Origin: CAVWDU01 sp963840725
GTDB lineage: Bacteria > Pseudomonadota > Gammaproteobacteria > Pseudomonadales > Halieaceae
Reading direction: 5' to 3'
DNA: 64,000 nt
NCBI GenBank assembly: GCA_963840725.1
Contig: CAWIZY010000008.1
Coordinates: 7,431-71,430, forward strand
The position numbers and the translations under genes were made by a program. The notes below the pieces were generated by a model that saw nothing but the letters and a program-made list of their open reading frames with translations, was not told the DNA's origin and made no database searches. Below are positions 1-9,204 of the stretch, piece after piece. The stretch's first letter is position 1. Each line of letters begins with the position of its first letter.

Positions 1-142
1 TCAGGGTAGTTATATTAAATTCAAGGATAACCCAAATGGGGCAGAAGTGGTACCCCGGGACGCCAGTTCACCTGGGCTTTTTTGCGGTGCTGTTATCGGT
101 GTATCTTGCGCCATCCGCTTGATGTTGCAGATACTACTTGAA

Positions 143-229
143 TGGTACCGGAGGCCGGACTTGAACCGGCACGCTATTTCTAGCACCGGATTTTGAATCC
201 GGCGTGTCTACCAATTTCACCACTCCGGC
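143..229 (-). tRNA. tRNA-Leu (CAA anticodon)
   Basis: The minus strand folds into a complete 87-nt tRNA. The acceptor stem GCCGGAG pairs with CUCCGGU, the anticodon loop UUCAAAA sits on a 5-bp CCGGA/UCCGG stem, a long variable arm follows as expected for a class II tRNA, and the TPsiC arm GCCGG-UUCAAGU-CCGGC is intact. The 3' CCA is encoded (143-145). The anticodon CAA reads UUG leucine codons. A stable-RNA-type promoter lies upstream at 296-323. Confidence 0.96.
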
Positions 230-295
230 AGAGTCAGGGTCGGACGGGAAAGCCTGAAAGAGCCCAACGCTTCCCGGTCCGCCCGAACGCGCAGG

Positions 296-323
296 ATTAT
301 AGCAACCGCCGGTCAAACTACAA
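296..323 (-). promoter_or_regulatory. Promoter of tRNA-Leu
   Basis: On the minus strand TTGTAG (318-323) is followed after 16 nt by a perfect TATAAT (296-301). A GC-rich discriminator follows, typical of stringently controlled stable-RNA promoters. The distance to the mature tRNA 5' end at 229 leaves a leader of about 60 nt for processing. Confidence 0.6.
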
Positions 324-332
324 TAATTTTCC

Positions 333-360
333 TTAACCGAAAGCGAATAGGCGTTAGAAT
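333..360 (+). promoter_or_regulatory. Putative promoter of the 446-688 gene
   Basis: TTAACC (333-338), a 16-nt spacer and TAGAAT (355-360) form a plausible sigma-70 promoter. It is divergent from the tRNA-Leu promoter and about 80 nt upstream of the small gene at 446. Called from consensus similarity only. Confidence 0.4.
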
Positions 361-445
361 CCCCGCCCTCATGCGGGACTGCCTGGTGGCGGTCTCGTGT
401 CTGTTCTGAGTACCCCAAGATACCCCAAGAGAAAGGATCTCAAGT

Positions 446-688
446 ATGAAACTGGTTAAGAAGACCGACGACTATACGATCTACCAGCGGCGCGACGGTC
501 GTCATGCCGTCAAGGACGCCAGCAAGGCGTCGGTGAATGGTGACGAGAAAGCGCGCATTCTGACAGAAGAAGGGCTGATCGCTGCCCCGAAGGTGGCGGC
601 CCCAGAAGAGTCAGCGCCCGAAGCACCGGCAGAGGACGCTGCAGAGTCCGAAGCTGTTGCAGATGACAGCGGCGAAGCGACGGCTTAA
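446..688 (+). CDS. Small conserved hypothetical protein, acidic Ala/Glu-rich tail
   Basis: An 80-residue protein with no function I can name. The N-terminal 45 residues are a compact basic/polar segment (starts MKLVKKTDDYTIYQRRDGR). The C-terminal 35 residues are low-complexity, rich in Ala, Glu and Pro, and probably disordered. Similar small proteins with this N-terminus are common in gammaproteobacteria. The ATG is preceded by a good ribosome binding site (gaaagga, about 10 nt upstream). It lies about 130 nt before queA in the same direction, so co-transcription is possible. Confidence 0.75.
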   Translation: MKLVKKTDDYTIYQRRDGRHAVKDASKASVNGDEKARILTEEGLIAAPKVAAPEESAPEAPAEDAAESEAVADDSGEATA

Positions 689-816
689 GCCCGGCCGCCA
701 GGGCCGCTAGTGCGTCTGCCGACCCCTGGTTGGCGGGCGCACGGAGCGCATGGCAACTCAGTGCCCATTCGCGGAACTGCAGGAGCCGCGCGCTGCGCCA
801 CCGCATGGTCATGCCA

Positions 817-1881
817 ATGAAACGCAGCGACTTCGATTTTCAACTTCCCCCTGAACTGATTGCCCAGCACCCTCTGCCAGAGCGGGATGCGAGTCGGTTG
901 CTGTGCCTGGACGGGGATAGCGGCGCCATTGTTCATCGCCAGTTCCGGGACATCCTCGACCTGCTGGATCCCGAGGACCTGCTGGTGTTCAATAATACCC
1001 GGGTCATACCCGCCAGGCTCTGGGGGCGGAAGGACACCGGCGGCAAGCTGGAGATCCTCATTGAGCGGATTACCGGCAGCAATACCGCGCTTGCTCACAT
1101 CCGTTGCAGCAAATCCCCACGCCCCGGCACGCTGATCTATCTCAGTGAGCGCGAGGGCGGCGAACCCGGGAACCTGACTCTGACCGTCACCGGCCGCGAT
1201 GGCGAGCTGTATTGTCTGACTGCCTCGCCACCGACGCCTTCCATGACCGATCTGCTGCAGGCAATCGGTCATATGCCGCTGCCGCCCTATATCGACCGTG
1301 AGGACGAAGAGGCTGACCAGTCCCGCTATCAGACTGTGTATGCCGAACGCGACGGGGCCGTGGCGGCGCCGACGGCGGGCCTGCACTTTAGCGAGGCCCT
1401 GTTGGAGCAAATCCATGCCCGTGGTGTTCGCAGCGCGACAGTGACCCTGCATGTCGGTGCAGGCACCTTTCAACCGGTACGCACCGAGGATATCAGGCAG
1501 CACCGGATGCACAGTGAGTTTGCAGTGGTAGGCCAGGCGGTCTGCGATGCCGTGCGCGATACCCGACGACGGGGTGGGCGCGTAGTAGCGGTGGGCACGA
1601 CGGCAGTTCGTTCGCTGGAGTCGGCCAGCACTGAGGCGGGCGACATCCACCCCTTCGAAGGTGACACCGCTATTTTTATCTACCCCGGTTATGAGTTTCG
1701 CAACGTGGACGTGTTGATCACCAATTTCCACCTGCCTGAATCGACGCTCATGATGTTGGTCAGCGCGTTGGCCGGTCGAGAGCACATTATGGCGGCGTAC
1801 CGGGAGGCCATTGAGCAGCGCTACCGGTTTTTCAGTTACGGTGACGCCATGATGATTAGCGCGTCGGGTCAGCCCCGGTGA
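817..1881 (+). CDS. queA: S-adenosylmethionine:tRNA ribosyltransferase-isomerase QueA
   Basis: QueA transfers and isomerises the ribosyl moiety of S-adenosylmethionine onto 7-aminomethyl-7-deazaguanine at tRNA position 34, giving epoxyqueuosine. The 354-residue product matches E. coli QueA in length and along its whole length, including NNTRVIPARL, GHMPLPPYIDR, AAPTAGLHF, LHVGAGTFQPVR and TNFHLPESTL. The open frame reaches back to 730 and has ATGs at 805 and 811, but alignment with MRVTDFSFELP of E. coli favours the ATG at 817. It overlaps tgt's extended frame by 4 nt, so queA-tgt is one operon. Confidence 0.96.
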   Translation: MKRSDFDFQLPPELIAQHPLPERDASRLLCLDGDSGAIVHRQFRDILDLLDPEDLLVFNNTRVIPARLWGRKDTGGKLEILIERITGSNTALAHIRCSKSPRPGTLIYLSEREGGEPGNLTLTVTGRDGELYCLTASPPTPSMTDLLQAIGHMPLPPYIDREDEEADQSRYQTVYAERDGAVAAPTAGLHFSEALLEQIHARGVRSATVTLHVGAGTFQPVRTEDIRQHRMHSEFAVVGQAVCDAVRDTRRRGGRVVAVGTTAVRSLESASTEAGDIHPFEGDTAIFIYPGYEFRNVDVLITNFHLPESTLMMLVSALAGREHIMAAYREAIEQRYRFFSYGDAMMISASGQPR

Positions 1882-1895
1882 GCGAGTCCTGTCGA

Positions 1896-2999
1896 ATGCG
1901 GTTTCGAAGCACGGCATCGGATGGCCTCGCGCGGCGCGGTCAGCTCAGTTTTCCCCGTGGCACCGTCGAGACGCCAGCCTTTATGCCAGTGGGAACCTAC
2001 GGCACGGTAAAAGGCATGTTGCCACGCGATATTCGCGCCATTGGTGCTGAAATTCTGCTGGGTAATACCTTTCACTTGTGGCTCAGGCCAGGCACGGACA
2101 TTATCGAACAGCACGGGGGTCTGCACCAGTTTATGGGCTGGGACGGCCCGATACTGACCGACTCCGGCGGTTTTCAGGTCTTTAGTCTGGGTAAGATGCG
2201 CAAAATCAGCGAGGAAGGTGTGCGCTTTCAGTCGCCGGTCGATGGCTCGAAAGTCTTCCTGGATCCTGAACGCTCGATGGCTATCCAGCGCAGTTTGGGT
2301 GCGGACATCGTGATGATTTTTGACGAGTGCACCCCGTATCCGGCTACGGAGGCGGAGGCCCGGGCGTCAATGGCCCTGTCTTTGCGCTGGGCGCAGCGCA
2401 GCAAAGCTGCCCACGGGGACAGCAGCGCGGCGCTGTTCGGCATTGTGCAAGGCGGGATGTACCCGCAGCTGCGGGAGGAATCACTGGCGGGGCTGGCGCA
2501 GATTGGATTCGACGGTTATGCCATTGGGGGTCTCTCTGTCGGTGAGCCCAAAGAGGATATGCTGGCCGTGCTGGAGGCCCTGCAGTCCAGCTTGCCGGTT
2601 TCCAGGCCGCGTTACCTTATGGGAGTGGGCACGCCGGCAGATCTGCTCGAAGGTGTGCGCCGGGGAATTGATATGTTTGATTGCGTGATGCCCACGCGCA
2701 ATGCCCGCAATGGTAACTTGTTCACGTCCAGGGGTGGCCTCAAACTGCGCAATGCACGCCACAAAACGAGTACGCTGCCGCTGGACGAGGCGTGCAGCTG
2801 CTACACCTGCCAGAATTTCAGTCGGGCATACCTCCATCACCTGGACAAGTGCAATGAAATCCTTGGATCACAGCTCAATACCATTCATAACCTGCATTTT
2901 TATCAGGCGCATATGGCTGCGATTCGAGAGGCCATCGAACAGGGCCAGCTTGAATCCTTCGCGGCGGCTTTCTATGCGCAACAGGCTCGCGGTGTATAG
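1896..2999 (+). CDS. tgt: tRNA-guanine transglycosylase Tgt
   Basis: Tgt exchanges guanine 34 of tRNAs with GUN anticodons for preQ1, the step before QueA. The 367-residue protein carries the TIM-barrel motifs VGTYGTVKGM, LTDSGGFQVFSLG and RGIDMFDCVMPTRNARNG, which holds the catalytic Asp. The C-terminal zinc site is CSCYTC followed by YLHHLD. A GTG at 1878 overlaps the queA stop, but the ATG at 1896 (MRF) aligns with the E. coli start. Unusually, yajC-secD-secF, the common neighbours of tgt, are not downstream; a NUDIX gene follows 90 nt later. Confidence 0.96.
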   Translation: MRFRSTASDGLARRGQLSFPRGTVETPAFMPVGTYGTVKGMLPRDIRAIGAEILLGNTFHLWLRPGTDIIEQHGGLHQFMGWDGPILTDSGGFQVFSLGKMRKISEEGVRFQSPVDGSKVFLDPERSMAIQRSLGADIVMIFDECTPYPATEAEARASMALSLRWAQRSKAAHGDSSAALFGIVQGGMYPQLREESLAGLAQIGFDGYAIGGLSVGEPKEDMLAVLEALQSSLPVSRPRYLMGVGTPADLLEGVRRGIDMFDCVMPTRNARNGNLFTSRGGLKLRNARHKTSTLPLDEACSCYTCQNFSRAYLHHLDKCNEILGSQLNTIHNLHFYQAHMAAIREAIEQGQLESFAAAFYAQQARGV

Positions 3000-3089
3000 C
3001 GCGGCAGAGCGCGCGGCCCGCCTGGGGGTCTGCCCGACCGGGCCTTCCCTATTGAGCCTTCCCGTGGCCAGAACGGAGCCATTTGACTA

Positions 3090-3692
3090 ATGCCGCGCTT
3101 GTCGCCAGTGCTTCGGCAGCTCAAAGAGCAACTGCCGCTGGAAGTCCGGCCGTGGGCCGGCGACGGGTTGCAGGCGGCTGTGCTGGTGGCCCTGACTGAG
3201 GAATCCGAGCCCCGTGTGGTGTTGGGCCGGCGAGCACGGCACTTGCGGCTGCATCCCGGTGAAATTGCGTTTCCTGGTGGTAAGCGAGAGCTGATCGATG
3301 GGACACCCTGGGCGACGGCCCGGCGTGAGGCCGAGGAGGAAGTCGGTCTCACCGATGACCTTGTCTACCCGCTCGGTGAACTGGCGTCGCTGGTTACCCG
3401 CAGCGGCTTTGAGGTACATCCCTGTATTGCCCGGGTGCCCGGGGCACCGAATCTGATAGTAGATGCGGCCGAGTTCGACAGTGTTTTTCTGATTTCTCTG
3501 TCTGTCTTTGCCGAGCCGCAGCGGTTCAGGCTGGAGAGAATGCGCGAGGACGGGCGGGAACGTCAGATCCCCCACTATCGGCTCGACGAAGACAACGTCT
3601 GGGGTGTAACAGCCGCGATTCTGGCACAACTGGCCAATGTGGCTTACGATGCGGGCCTTGATTTGCAACGTGATTGGGCAAGGGAACCATGA
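3090..3692 (+). CDS. NUDIX hydrolase, CoA pyrophosphatase-like
   Basis: A 200-residue NUDIX protein. The segment LRLHPGEIAFPGG at residues about 52-64 followed by REAEEEVGL at 79-87 is the combined UPF0035/NUDIX signature seen in CoA diphosphatases of the NudL/YeaB type. Those enzymes cleave coenzyme A to 4'-phosphopantetheine and 3',5'-ADP. The Glu cluster R79-E80 and E83-E84 would bind the catalytic divalent metal. The stop overlaps the next start (ATGA). The NUDIX / gamma-carbonic anhydrase-like / DUF1289 trio is conserved in pseudomonads upstream of corC-ypjD-ffh. The family is clear; the substrate is inferred. Confidence 0.88.
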   Translation: MPRLSPVLRQLKEQLPLEVRPWAGDGLQAAVLVALTEESEPRVVLGRRARHLRLHPGEIAFPGGKRELIDGTPWATARREAEEEVGLTDDLVYPLGELASLVTRSGFEVHPCIARVPGAPNLIVDAAEFDSVFLISLSVFAEPQRFRLERMREDGRERQIPHYRLDEDNVWGVTAAILAQLANVAYDAGLDLQRDWAREP

Positions 3693-4153
3693 AATACAGC
3701 CTGGGAGGCAAAGAAGTTACTTTAGTGGGGAGCGGTCAGTTCATCGCCCCCAATGCGGCGGTAATTGGCGACGTAACGCTGCATGAAAACAGCAGCGTGT
3801 GGTTCAGCTGTGTGCTGCGCGGCGATGCGGAGCGGATTGAGGTCGGTGCGGGAAGTAATATCCAGGATGGGGCTGTACTGCATGCCGATCCGGGATATCC
3901 CATGGTGGTTGGCGAAAACGTCACCGTTGGCCATAGCGCCATGTTGCATGGCTGCACAATCGGCGATGGCTCACTGGTGGGTATTAACGCCGTAGTGCTC
4001 AATGGCGCCAAGGTTGGCAAGGGCTGCCTGATCGGAGCCAACGCGCTGGTGACCGAGGGCATGGAAATACCCGATGGGTCCCTGGTCCTGGGTTCGCCGG
4101 CGAAGGTGCGTATCCACTCTGTCAGAGGCGCAGCAGTTGGCTCTGATGCATAA
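3689..4153 (+). CDS. Gamma-carbonic anhydrase-like hexapeptide-repeat protein (YrdA family)
   Basis: A 154-residue left-handed beta-helix protein made of hexapeptide repeats (for example VIGDVTL, TIGDGSLVGINAVVLNGAKVG). The typical metal-site histidines appear in AVLHADPGYP and VGHSAMLHGC. Family members are trimers with a zinc or iron site; whether YrdA-type proteins are active carbonic anhydrases is unsettled. The start is the ATG at 3689 within the NUDIX stop (ATGA); an upstream in-frame TTG at 3674 lies inside the NUDIX gene and is less likely. Confidence 0.92.
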   Translation: MKYSLGGKEVTLVGSGQFIAPNAAVIGDVTLHENSSVWFSCVLRGDAERIEVGAGSNIQDGAVLHADPGYPMVVGENVTVGHSAMLHGCTIGDGSLVGINAVVLNGAKVGKGCLIGANALVTEGMEIPDGSLVLGSPAKVRIHSVRGAAVGSDA

Positions 4154-4257
4154 CGCCGACCACTATGTGGGGAACGCCCGCCGATTTACGGAGACCCTCA
4201 AAGAGCAGCCATGAGCAGTTCCAGGATGCACGTGTGAATGGACAAAAGGAAACAGTG

Positions 4258-4453
4258 ATGAATGAATCTGAGGAACCAGCCTCACCCTGTATTTCAGTGT
4301 GCCTGCTGGACGAAGACGATATTTGTGTGGGGTGTTACCGATCCGCCAACGAGATCACCGAGTGGTTTACGGCCAGTGCGGAGGTCAAGCGGGAAATGTT
4401 GCGCGCTCAGCCGCGAGCGGCAGGCGCTGGCCAACCCCGTGCGGCTGCTGTGA
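4258..4453 (+). CDS. DUF1289 family small Cys protein (one frameshift)
   Basis: A short DUF1289 protein of about 65 residues. The diagnostic block SPCISVCLLDEDDICVGC with four cysteines occurs at residues about 9-26 and suggests a small metal site; the family function is unknown. The frame is lost near 4405: the continuing frame gives a Pro/Ala-rich tail, whereas the +1 frame gives LSRERQALANPVRLL and a stop at 4451, which is the normal family C-terminus. I read this as a single missing base. The ATG has a fair ribosome binding site (aaaggaaacagtg). Confidence 0.8.
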
Positions 4454-4463
4454 GGCAAGTTAA

Positions 4464-5739
4464 TCAGAGGCCCGGTTGGGCCAGAGTCCTGGCGCGCACC
4501 GACTGGACCACGTTGCCCTCCAGTTCCAGAATCTCCAGCCGGTAGTCATCGATGGCAGGCCCGCATTGGCATCGGGAAAGGACTCCAGGTATTCCAGGAT
4601 CAGGCCGCTGAGGGTCTTGGGTCCGTCCGTGGGCAGATTCCAGTCCAGTGACTTGTTGATGTCCCGGATATTGGCGGTGCCGTCAATGATGTAGCTGCCG
4701 TCGCGTTGCGGGAAGATGGTGTTCTCGGTCTCTCGGTGAGATTGGACGTGAATTCGCCGACGATTTCCTCGAGAATGTCTTCCAATGCTGCGACCAGCCC
4801 AGTACGTCGCCGTATTCGTCTACGACGATTGCCAGCGCGCAATTTCTTTTTCTGGAAGTTCAATAGCTGCGTGTGCAGCGGCGTGCTTTCCGGAATGAAA
4901 TAGGGCTTTTCCATTTCCCGCTCCAGCGCATGCCCGATCCAGGCCCTCGCCGATCGATCACCCGACTGATATTGCGCATGTGCAGGACGCCGACAATGTT
5001 GTTGATGTCCTCGCGCCAAACCGGCAGCCGGGTATGCGCGCTGGTCTGGATGCGCGCAGAATGTCCTCGTCACTGTCATCCAGGTCGATCCCGTAGACCT
5101 CGTTGCGCGGCACCATGATGTCGTCTACGGAGACCTCTTCCAGGTCGAGGATATTCAGCAGCATGCCGCGGTGCCGCGAGGAATCAGTTGCCCGGCTTCG
5201 GTGACGATGGTGCGCAACTCTTCGGCGGAAACATGGTCGTCCTCCATTGTTCTGCCGGGTCAAAGCCCAGCAGACGCAGCAGGCCGTTGGTAATGCTGTT
5301 GACCAGCCAGACCAGCGGGATACATGATTTTCATCAGTGGCAGCAGCACCAGGCTGGATGGAAAGGCCACTCTCTCCGGGTGCAGTGCGGCGATGGTCTT
5401 GGGCGTGATTTCGGCAAAGATCAGAATCACCAGCGTCAGCGCCACAGTGGCGATAAAGATGCCGGCATCGCCCCAGAGCCGAATGGCGATGACGGTGGCG
5501 ATGGCCGAGGCGAAAATATTCACGAGGTTATTGCCGATAAGGATCAGGCCGATCAGGCGGTCGGGCCGCTCCAGCAGTTTGCTGGCTCGCATCGCGCCCC
5601 GTGTTGTTGTTTTTGCAGATGCTTCAGCCGGTAGCGGTTGAGCGACATCATGCCGGTTTCTGAGCTGGAGAAAAAACCGGACAGAAGAATCAGTGACTGC
5701 AAGAACCGAGAAAAGGAGACCCAGCGGTGCTTCGTTCAA
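4464..5739 (-). CDS. HlyC/CorC family membrane protein with DUF21 and CBS domains (several frameshifts)
   Basis: Pieces in different frames assemble into one protein of about 425 residues, the normal size for YfjD/CorC-type proteins. In order they are an N-terminal DUF21 membrane domain (LLERPDRLIGLILIGNNLVN, then TLVILIFAEITPKTIAALHPE), CBS domains (VSVDDIMVPRNEVYGIDLDD), and a C-terminal CorC/HlyC transporter-associated domain ending EILELEGNVVQSVRARTL. The family is linked to magnesium/cobalt homeostasis. The likely start is TTG at 5739, overlapping the end of ypjD (TTGA). At least four single-base indels break the frame; this lies in the indel-rich stretch, so error is more likely than decay. 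Confidence 0.8.
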
Positions 5740-6627
5740 GGTGGTGTGAACCTCGGTATCTTGCAGGGTGTATCTTGAAGAAAAAGCAGCGGTTGGGGCA
5801 AGAAGTTCTGATGGGCTGCGATACGTTCAGTATCAGCTCCAGCACCAGCTTGGAGCCGAAGAACGCCAAGCATCAGCAGGGCAAAACCCGCCAGGGTGAA
5901 GCGCACCGCAGTTTTGCTGCGCCAGCCGAGCTGATAATGGCCCCACAGCAGGACCGAGAACAGCAGCCAGGCAACGATGGTCAGCACGGTTTTGTGCACC
6001 AGGTGCTGGGCAAAAATATCGTCGATGAAGACAAAGCCGGAGGCGATGGCGACAGGTGAGCAGAATGACGCCGATCCATAGCAGTTCGAACAGCATGCTC
6101 TCCATCAGCTGCAGCGGTGGCAGTATCTGAATGATGCCGCGTGTATGGCGGTGTTTGAGCTGGTGGTCCTGCACTGCCAGCAAGGCGCTGCCTGAACGGC
6201 GGCCAGAGTGAGTATGGCGTAGGCCAGGATGGAGCTGCCGATGTGCAGCAACATGCCACCGCTGAGATTGCTGCTGATACGGCGCGGTGTCGGGTGCAAA
6301 GGTGGAGACCAGCACTGCCAGTGCCGACAGGGGAAACAGCGCCACCAGCAGGTTCTGCAGCGGCCGCCGCGATCAGGCAGCGAGGCAGGCGATATTGATC
6401 ACCAGGAAGATCAGCGCAGAGACCTTGTAGAAACCGAGATTGACGCCGCCGTGCGGCGAACAATATTTCCCAGGCAACCACGCGCATGAGCAGGAGAGCG
6501 ACCAGGCCAAGCACGACAATACGCGATCGATCACGCTGGCGGCTCGTTGCGACATGTGCAGCAGTTGCAGCGCCGGTCGCTGCCAGGTATAACAGTGCGG
6601 CAAGTGGGGCGATAGAGTGACAGACAT
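5736..6627 (-). CDS. ypjD: YpjD/CcsA-like inner membrane protein (several frameshifts)
   Basis: Fragments in three minus frames give a hydrophobic multi-pass protein. They include LGLVALLLMRVVAWEILFAA, FYKVSALIFLVINIACLAA and HKTVLTIVAWLLFSVLLWGH, followed by GWRSKTAVRFTLAGFALLML, the conserved C-terminal end of the cytochrome c assembly (CcsA-like) family member YpjD. Position and orientation, divergent from ffh and followed by a corC-like gene, match E. coli and Pseudomonas. The start is the ATG at 6627 (MSVTLSP). The exact stop is uncertain because the last 100 nt shift frame. Function is not firmly known; heme handling is suggested only by the family name. Confidence 0.72.
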
Positions 6628-6732
6628 CGGTTTGGGGATTGGGCCCGGCTAAAGTATACTGCGCACCTTTGTACCGACTTGTCCTGCATAATCAATAGCG
6701 AACGTGTACCGGTCCGCCAGAGAGTGTAGCCC

Positions 6733-8149
6733 ATGTTTCAGAGCTTGAGTGATCGCCTGTCCCAGAGCCTGCGCAGTATTACCGGCAAAGCCCGACTCAC
6801 CGAAGAAAATATCCAGGACACGCTGCGCGAGGTGCGCATGGCGCTGCTGGAGGCCGATGTGGCGCTGCCGGTGGTCAAGGATTTTGTCGAGTCGCGTCAA
6901 GCAGCGGGCGCTGGGCCAGGAGGTCATGAAGAGCCTCAGTCCCGGCCAGGCGTTCCTCAAGATTGTGCAGGACGAACTGGAGGCCGTGCATGGGCGTCTG
7001 CCAACGAGGGGCTGAATCTGGCGCACCCAGCCGCCGGCGGTCATTCTGATGGCGGGTCTGCAGGGTGCGGGTAAAACCACCACGTGGCCAAACTGGCGCG
7101 GCTGCTCAAGGAGCGCGACAAGAAGAAAGTCACGGTGGTCAGCGCCGACGTTTATCGGCCCGGCGGCGATCAAGCAGCTGGAAACCCTGGCGGCAGAAGT
7201 CGGCGCGGATTTTTTCCCCAGCGACATCGAGCAAAAGCCGGTGGACATCGCCCAGGCGGCGCTGGAGCACGCGCGCATCACAGTTCAGCGATGTGCTGAT
7301 CGTCGATACCGCCGGCCGGCTGGCAATCGACGAGGACATGATGGAGGAGATCGCGGCAGCTGCATGCCGCGGTCAAGCCGGTGGAAACCCTGTTTGTGGT
7401 CGATGCCATGACCGGCCAGGATGCGGCCAACACCGCCAAGGCGTTTGGCGAGGCGCTGCCGCTGACCGGTGTTATCCTGACCAAGGTGGATGCCGACACC
7501 CGCGGTGGTGCCGCGCTGTCGGTGCGCTCAGTGACCGGCAAGCCGATCAAGTTTCTCGGCGTCGGCGAAAAAACCGAAGCGCTGGAGCCGTTTCATCCCG
7601 ATCGCCTGGCCTCGCGCATTCTGGGCATGGGCGATGTGCTGTCGCTGATCGAGGAAGCGGAGCAGAAGGTCGACAAGGACAAGGCCGAGCAAGCTGGCGC
7701 GCAAGGTCAAAAAGGGCAAGAAATTTGATCTGGAGGATTTCCGCGACCAGTTGCAGCAGATGACCAACATGGGCGGCATCGCCGGCATGCTGGACAAGAT
7801 GCCCGGTATGGGCGGCATGGCGCAGATGGCGCAGGCAGAATCTGGACAATGAAGATGTTTGCGCGCATGGAGGCGATGATCAACTCCATGACGCCGCGCG
7901 AGCGCCGCAATCCCGGAATTGATCCAGGGCTCGCGCAAGCGCCGCATCACCCAGGGTTCGGGCACTCAGGTGCAGGATCTCAACCGTCTGCTGAAGCAGC
8001 ACAAGCAGATGCAGAAGATGATGAAGAAAATGAAGGGCGGCGGCATGGAGAAAATGATGCGCGGCCTGGGTGGCATGATGCCGCCGGGCGGCGGCGGTCG
8101 GCGGCGCAGGTGGATTACCCATTCGCTAGTAGCGGCACGCTGCCTCTAG
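6733..8149 (+). CDS. ffh: Signal recognition particle protein Ffh (many apparent indels)
   Basis: Ffh binds 4.5S RNA and signal sequences and targets ribosomes to FtsY at the membrane. The pieces in order are the N domain (MFQSLSDRLSQSLRSITGKA), the G domain with P-loop GLQGAGKTTT, then SADVYRP, DTAGRL and TKVDADTRGGAALS, and the Met-rich M domain (QMQKMMKKMKGGGMEKMMRG). About ten single-base indels interrupt the frame, including near 6900, 7000, 7080, 7160, 7280, 7360, 7690, 7840 and 7915. Since ffh is essential these are almost certainly sequence errors. The C-terminal end is approximate. Confidence 0.92.
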
Positions 8150-8230
8150 CAGCTGCGGATGCTGCGCTAAACAAATAATGTCCAGAGGGCTTTAAATCCG
8201 GACGAATATTCCGTATGATACGCCACCTTT

Positions 8231-8252
8231 CCGGCTTGCGCAGCCGGTTTTT
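8231..8252 (+). terminator. Rho-independent terminator after ffh
   Basis: A perfect 6-bp GC-rich stem CCGGCT/AGCCGG with loop TGCGC is followed at once by a T5 run. It lies between ffh and rpsP, about 65 nt before the rpsP start. It could also act as a leader attenuator if a promoter at TATGAT (8214-8219) is used; termination of ffh is the simpler reading. Confidence 0.75.
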
Positions 8253-8316
8253 GTCGTGGGCGTAACTGCCAGGTTTGCAGCAGATACCCACTCTAGATTA
8301 TTAGGAATTACAGAAA

Positions 8317-8566
8317 ATGGTAACAATTCGACTTGCTCGAGGTGGCGCCAAAAAGCGTCCCTTCTACCACCTGACAGTGACCGACAGCCGCAAACCTCGC
8401 AACGGGCGCTTTATAGAGCGCGTGGGTTTTTTCAACCCGGTTGCCCGTGGCCAGGAAGAGCGCCTGCGTATCGATACGGACCGTATCGAGTACTGGCAGG
8501 GCCAGGGCGCGCAGTATCTCACCACGAGTAGCTAAGCTGTTCAAGGATGTCGCTGCCGCGGCCTGA
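8317..8566 (+). CDS. rpsP: 30S ribosomal protein S16 (frameshift near the 3' end)
   Basis: S16 is a small-subunit assembly protein. The first 66 residues match the family throughout (MVTIRLARGGAKKRPFYHL, then RNGRFIERVGFFNP). After GQGAQ the frame runs into a stop at 8533. One base away the sequence reads VAKLFKDVAAAA and stops at 8564, giving about 82 residues, the usual S16 length. A one-base indel around 8525-8532 is the likely reason. First gene of rpsP-rimM-trmD-rplS. Confidence 0.93.
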
Positions 8567-8598
8567 GCAAGCTGATCGGCAGGGTACGCGGCCTGGAG

Positions 8599-9167
8599 AT
8601 GAGTGAGTCCGCTGAGCGAACGATGAGTGGCTCGTGGTCGGTAAGATTACCGGTTGTCATGGCATTAAAGGCTGGGTGAAGATGCATTCTTACACCGACC
8701 CGCCGAAAACTTTATTGCATTGGGTGACTGGCAGTTGTCAAGCGCAGGACGGTGTATCCAAGGCGGTGGAATTCGATGCCGGAAAGGCCCAGGGTAAAGG
8801 GCTGATCGCACACATCAAGGGTGTGGATGACCGCACTGTCGGCGGAGGCGTACCGGGGGCTGGAGATCGCTAGCGCGGCGGTGTTGCCGCAGCTGGAAGC
8901 GGGAGAATATTACTGGCGTGATCTGCAGGGTCTGCAGGTGTGGTGTCAGGACGGCGACGCTGATGACCGGATGACTTGACTATTGGGCGGTTTGCTGGGG
9001 TGGTGGACCACCTGATTGAGACCGGCGCCAACGATGTATTGGTGGTAAAGTCCCGGTGCGGGCAGCGTGGATACGCGAGAGCGATTGATTCCGTATCTGC
9101 CCGGCGACGTGGTAAGCGGGTGGATCTGGTGGCGGGACGGATCGATGTAGACTGGTATCGTCGATGA
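8599..9167 (+). CDS. rimM: Ribosome maturation factor RimM (frameshifts)
   Basis: RimM assists 30S head maturation by binding S19. Recognisable parts are the N-terminal PRC-like start (WLVVGKITGCHGIKGWVKMH), GLEIASAAVLPQLEAGEYYW with the EYYW motif preceding DLQGLQV, and the C-terminal VVDHLIETGANDVLVV and VDLVAGRIDVDW. Three to four indels separate these parts. The probable start is the ATG at 8599 (MSESAER), after which the frame must change once before 8634. Placement between rpsP and trmD fits. Confidence 0.85.
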
Positions 9168-9204
9168 ATAGACGGACAGGTAAACAGACGGGCAGGAGCG
9201 ACAG

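Noticed and set aside
685..1917. Long minus-strand open frame of 410 codons opposite queA
   Set aside because: It mirrors queA in a GC-rich codon pattern, has no recognisable motifs, and queA itself is unambiguous.
6733..8149. Calling ffh a pseudogene because of about ten frameshifts
   Set aside because: Ffh is essential and every domain is conserved; neighbouring essential genes show the same single-base damage, so sequence error is the better explanation.
8200..8252. Riboswitch or attenuator ahead of rpsP
   Set aside because: Only one simple hairpin with a T-run is visible and no alternative pairing could be found; a terminator after ffh explains it.
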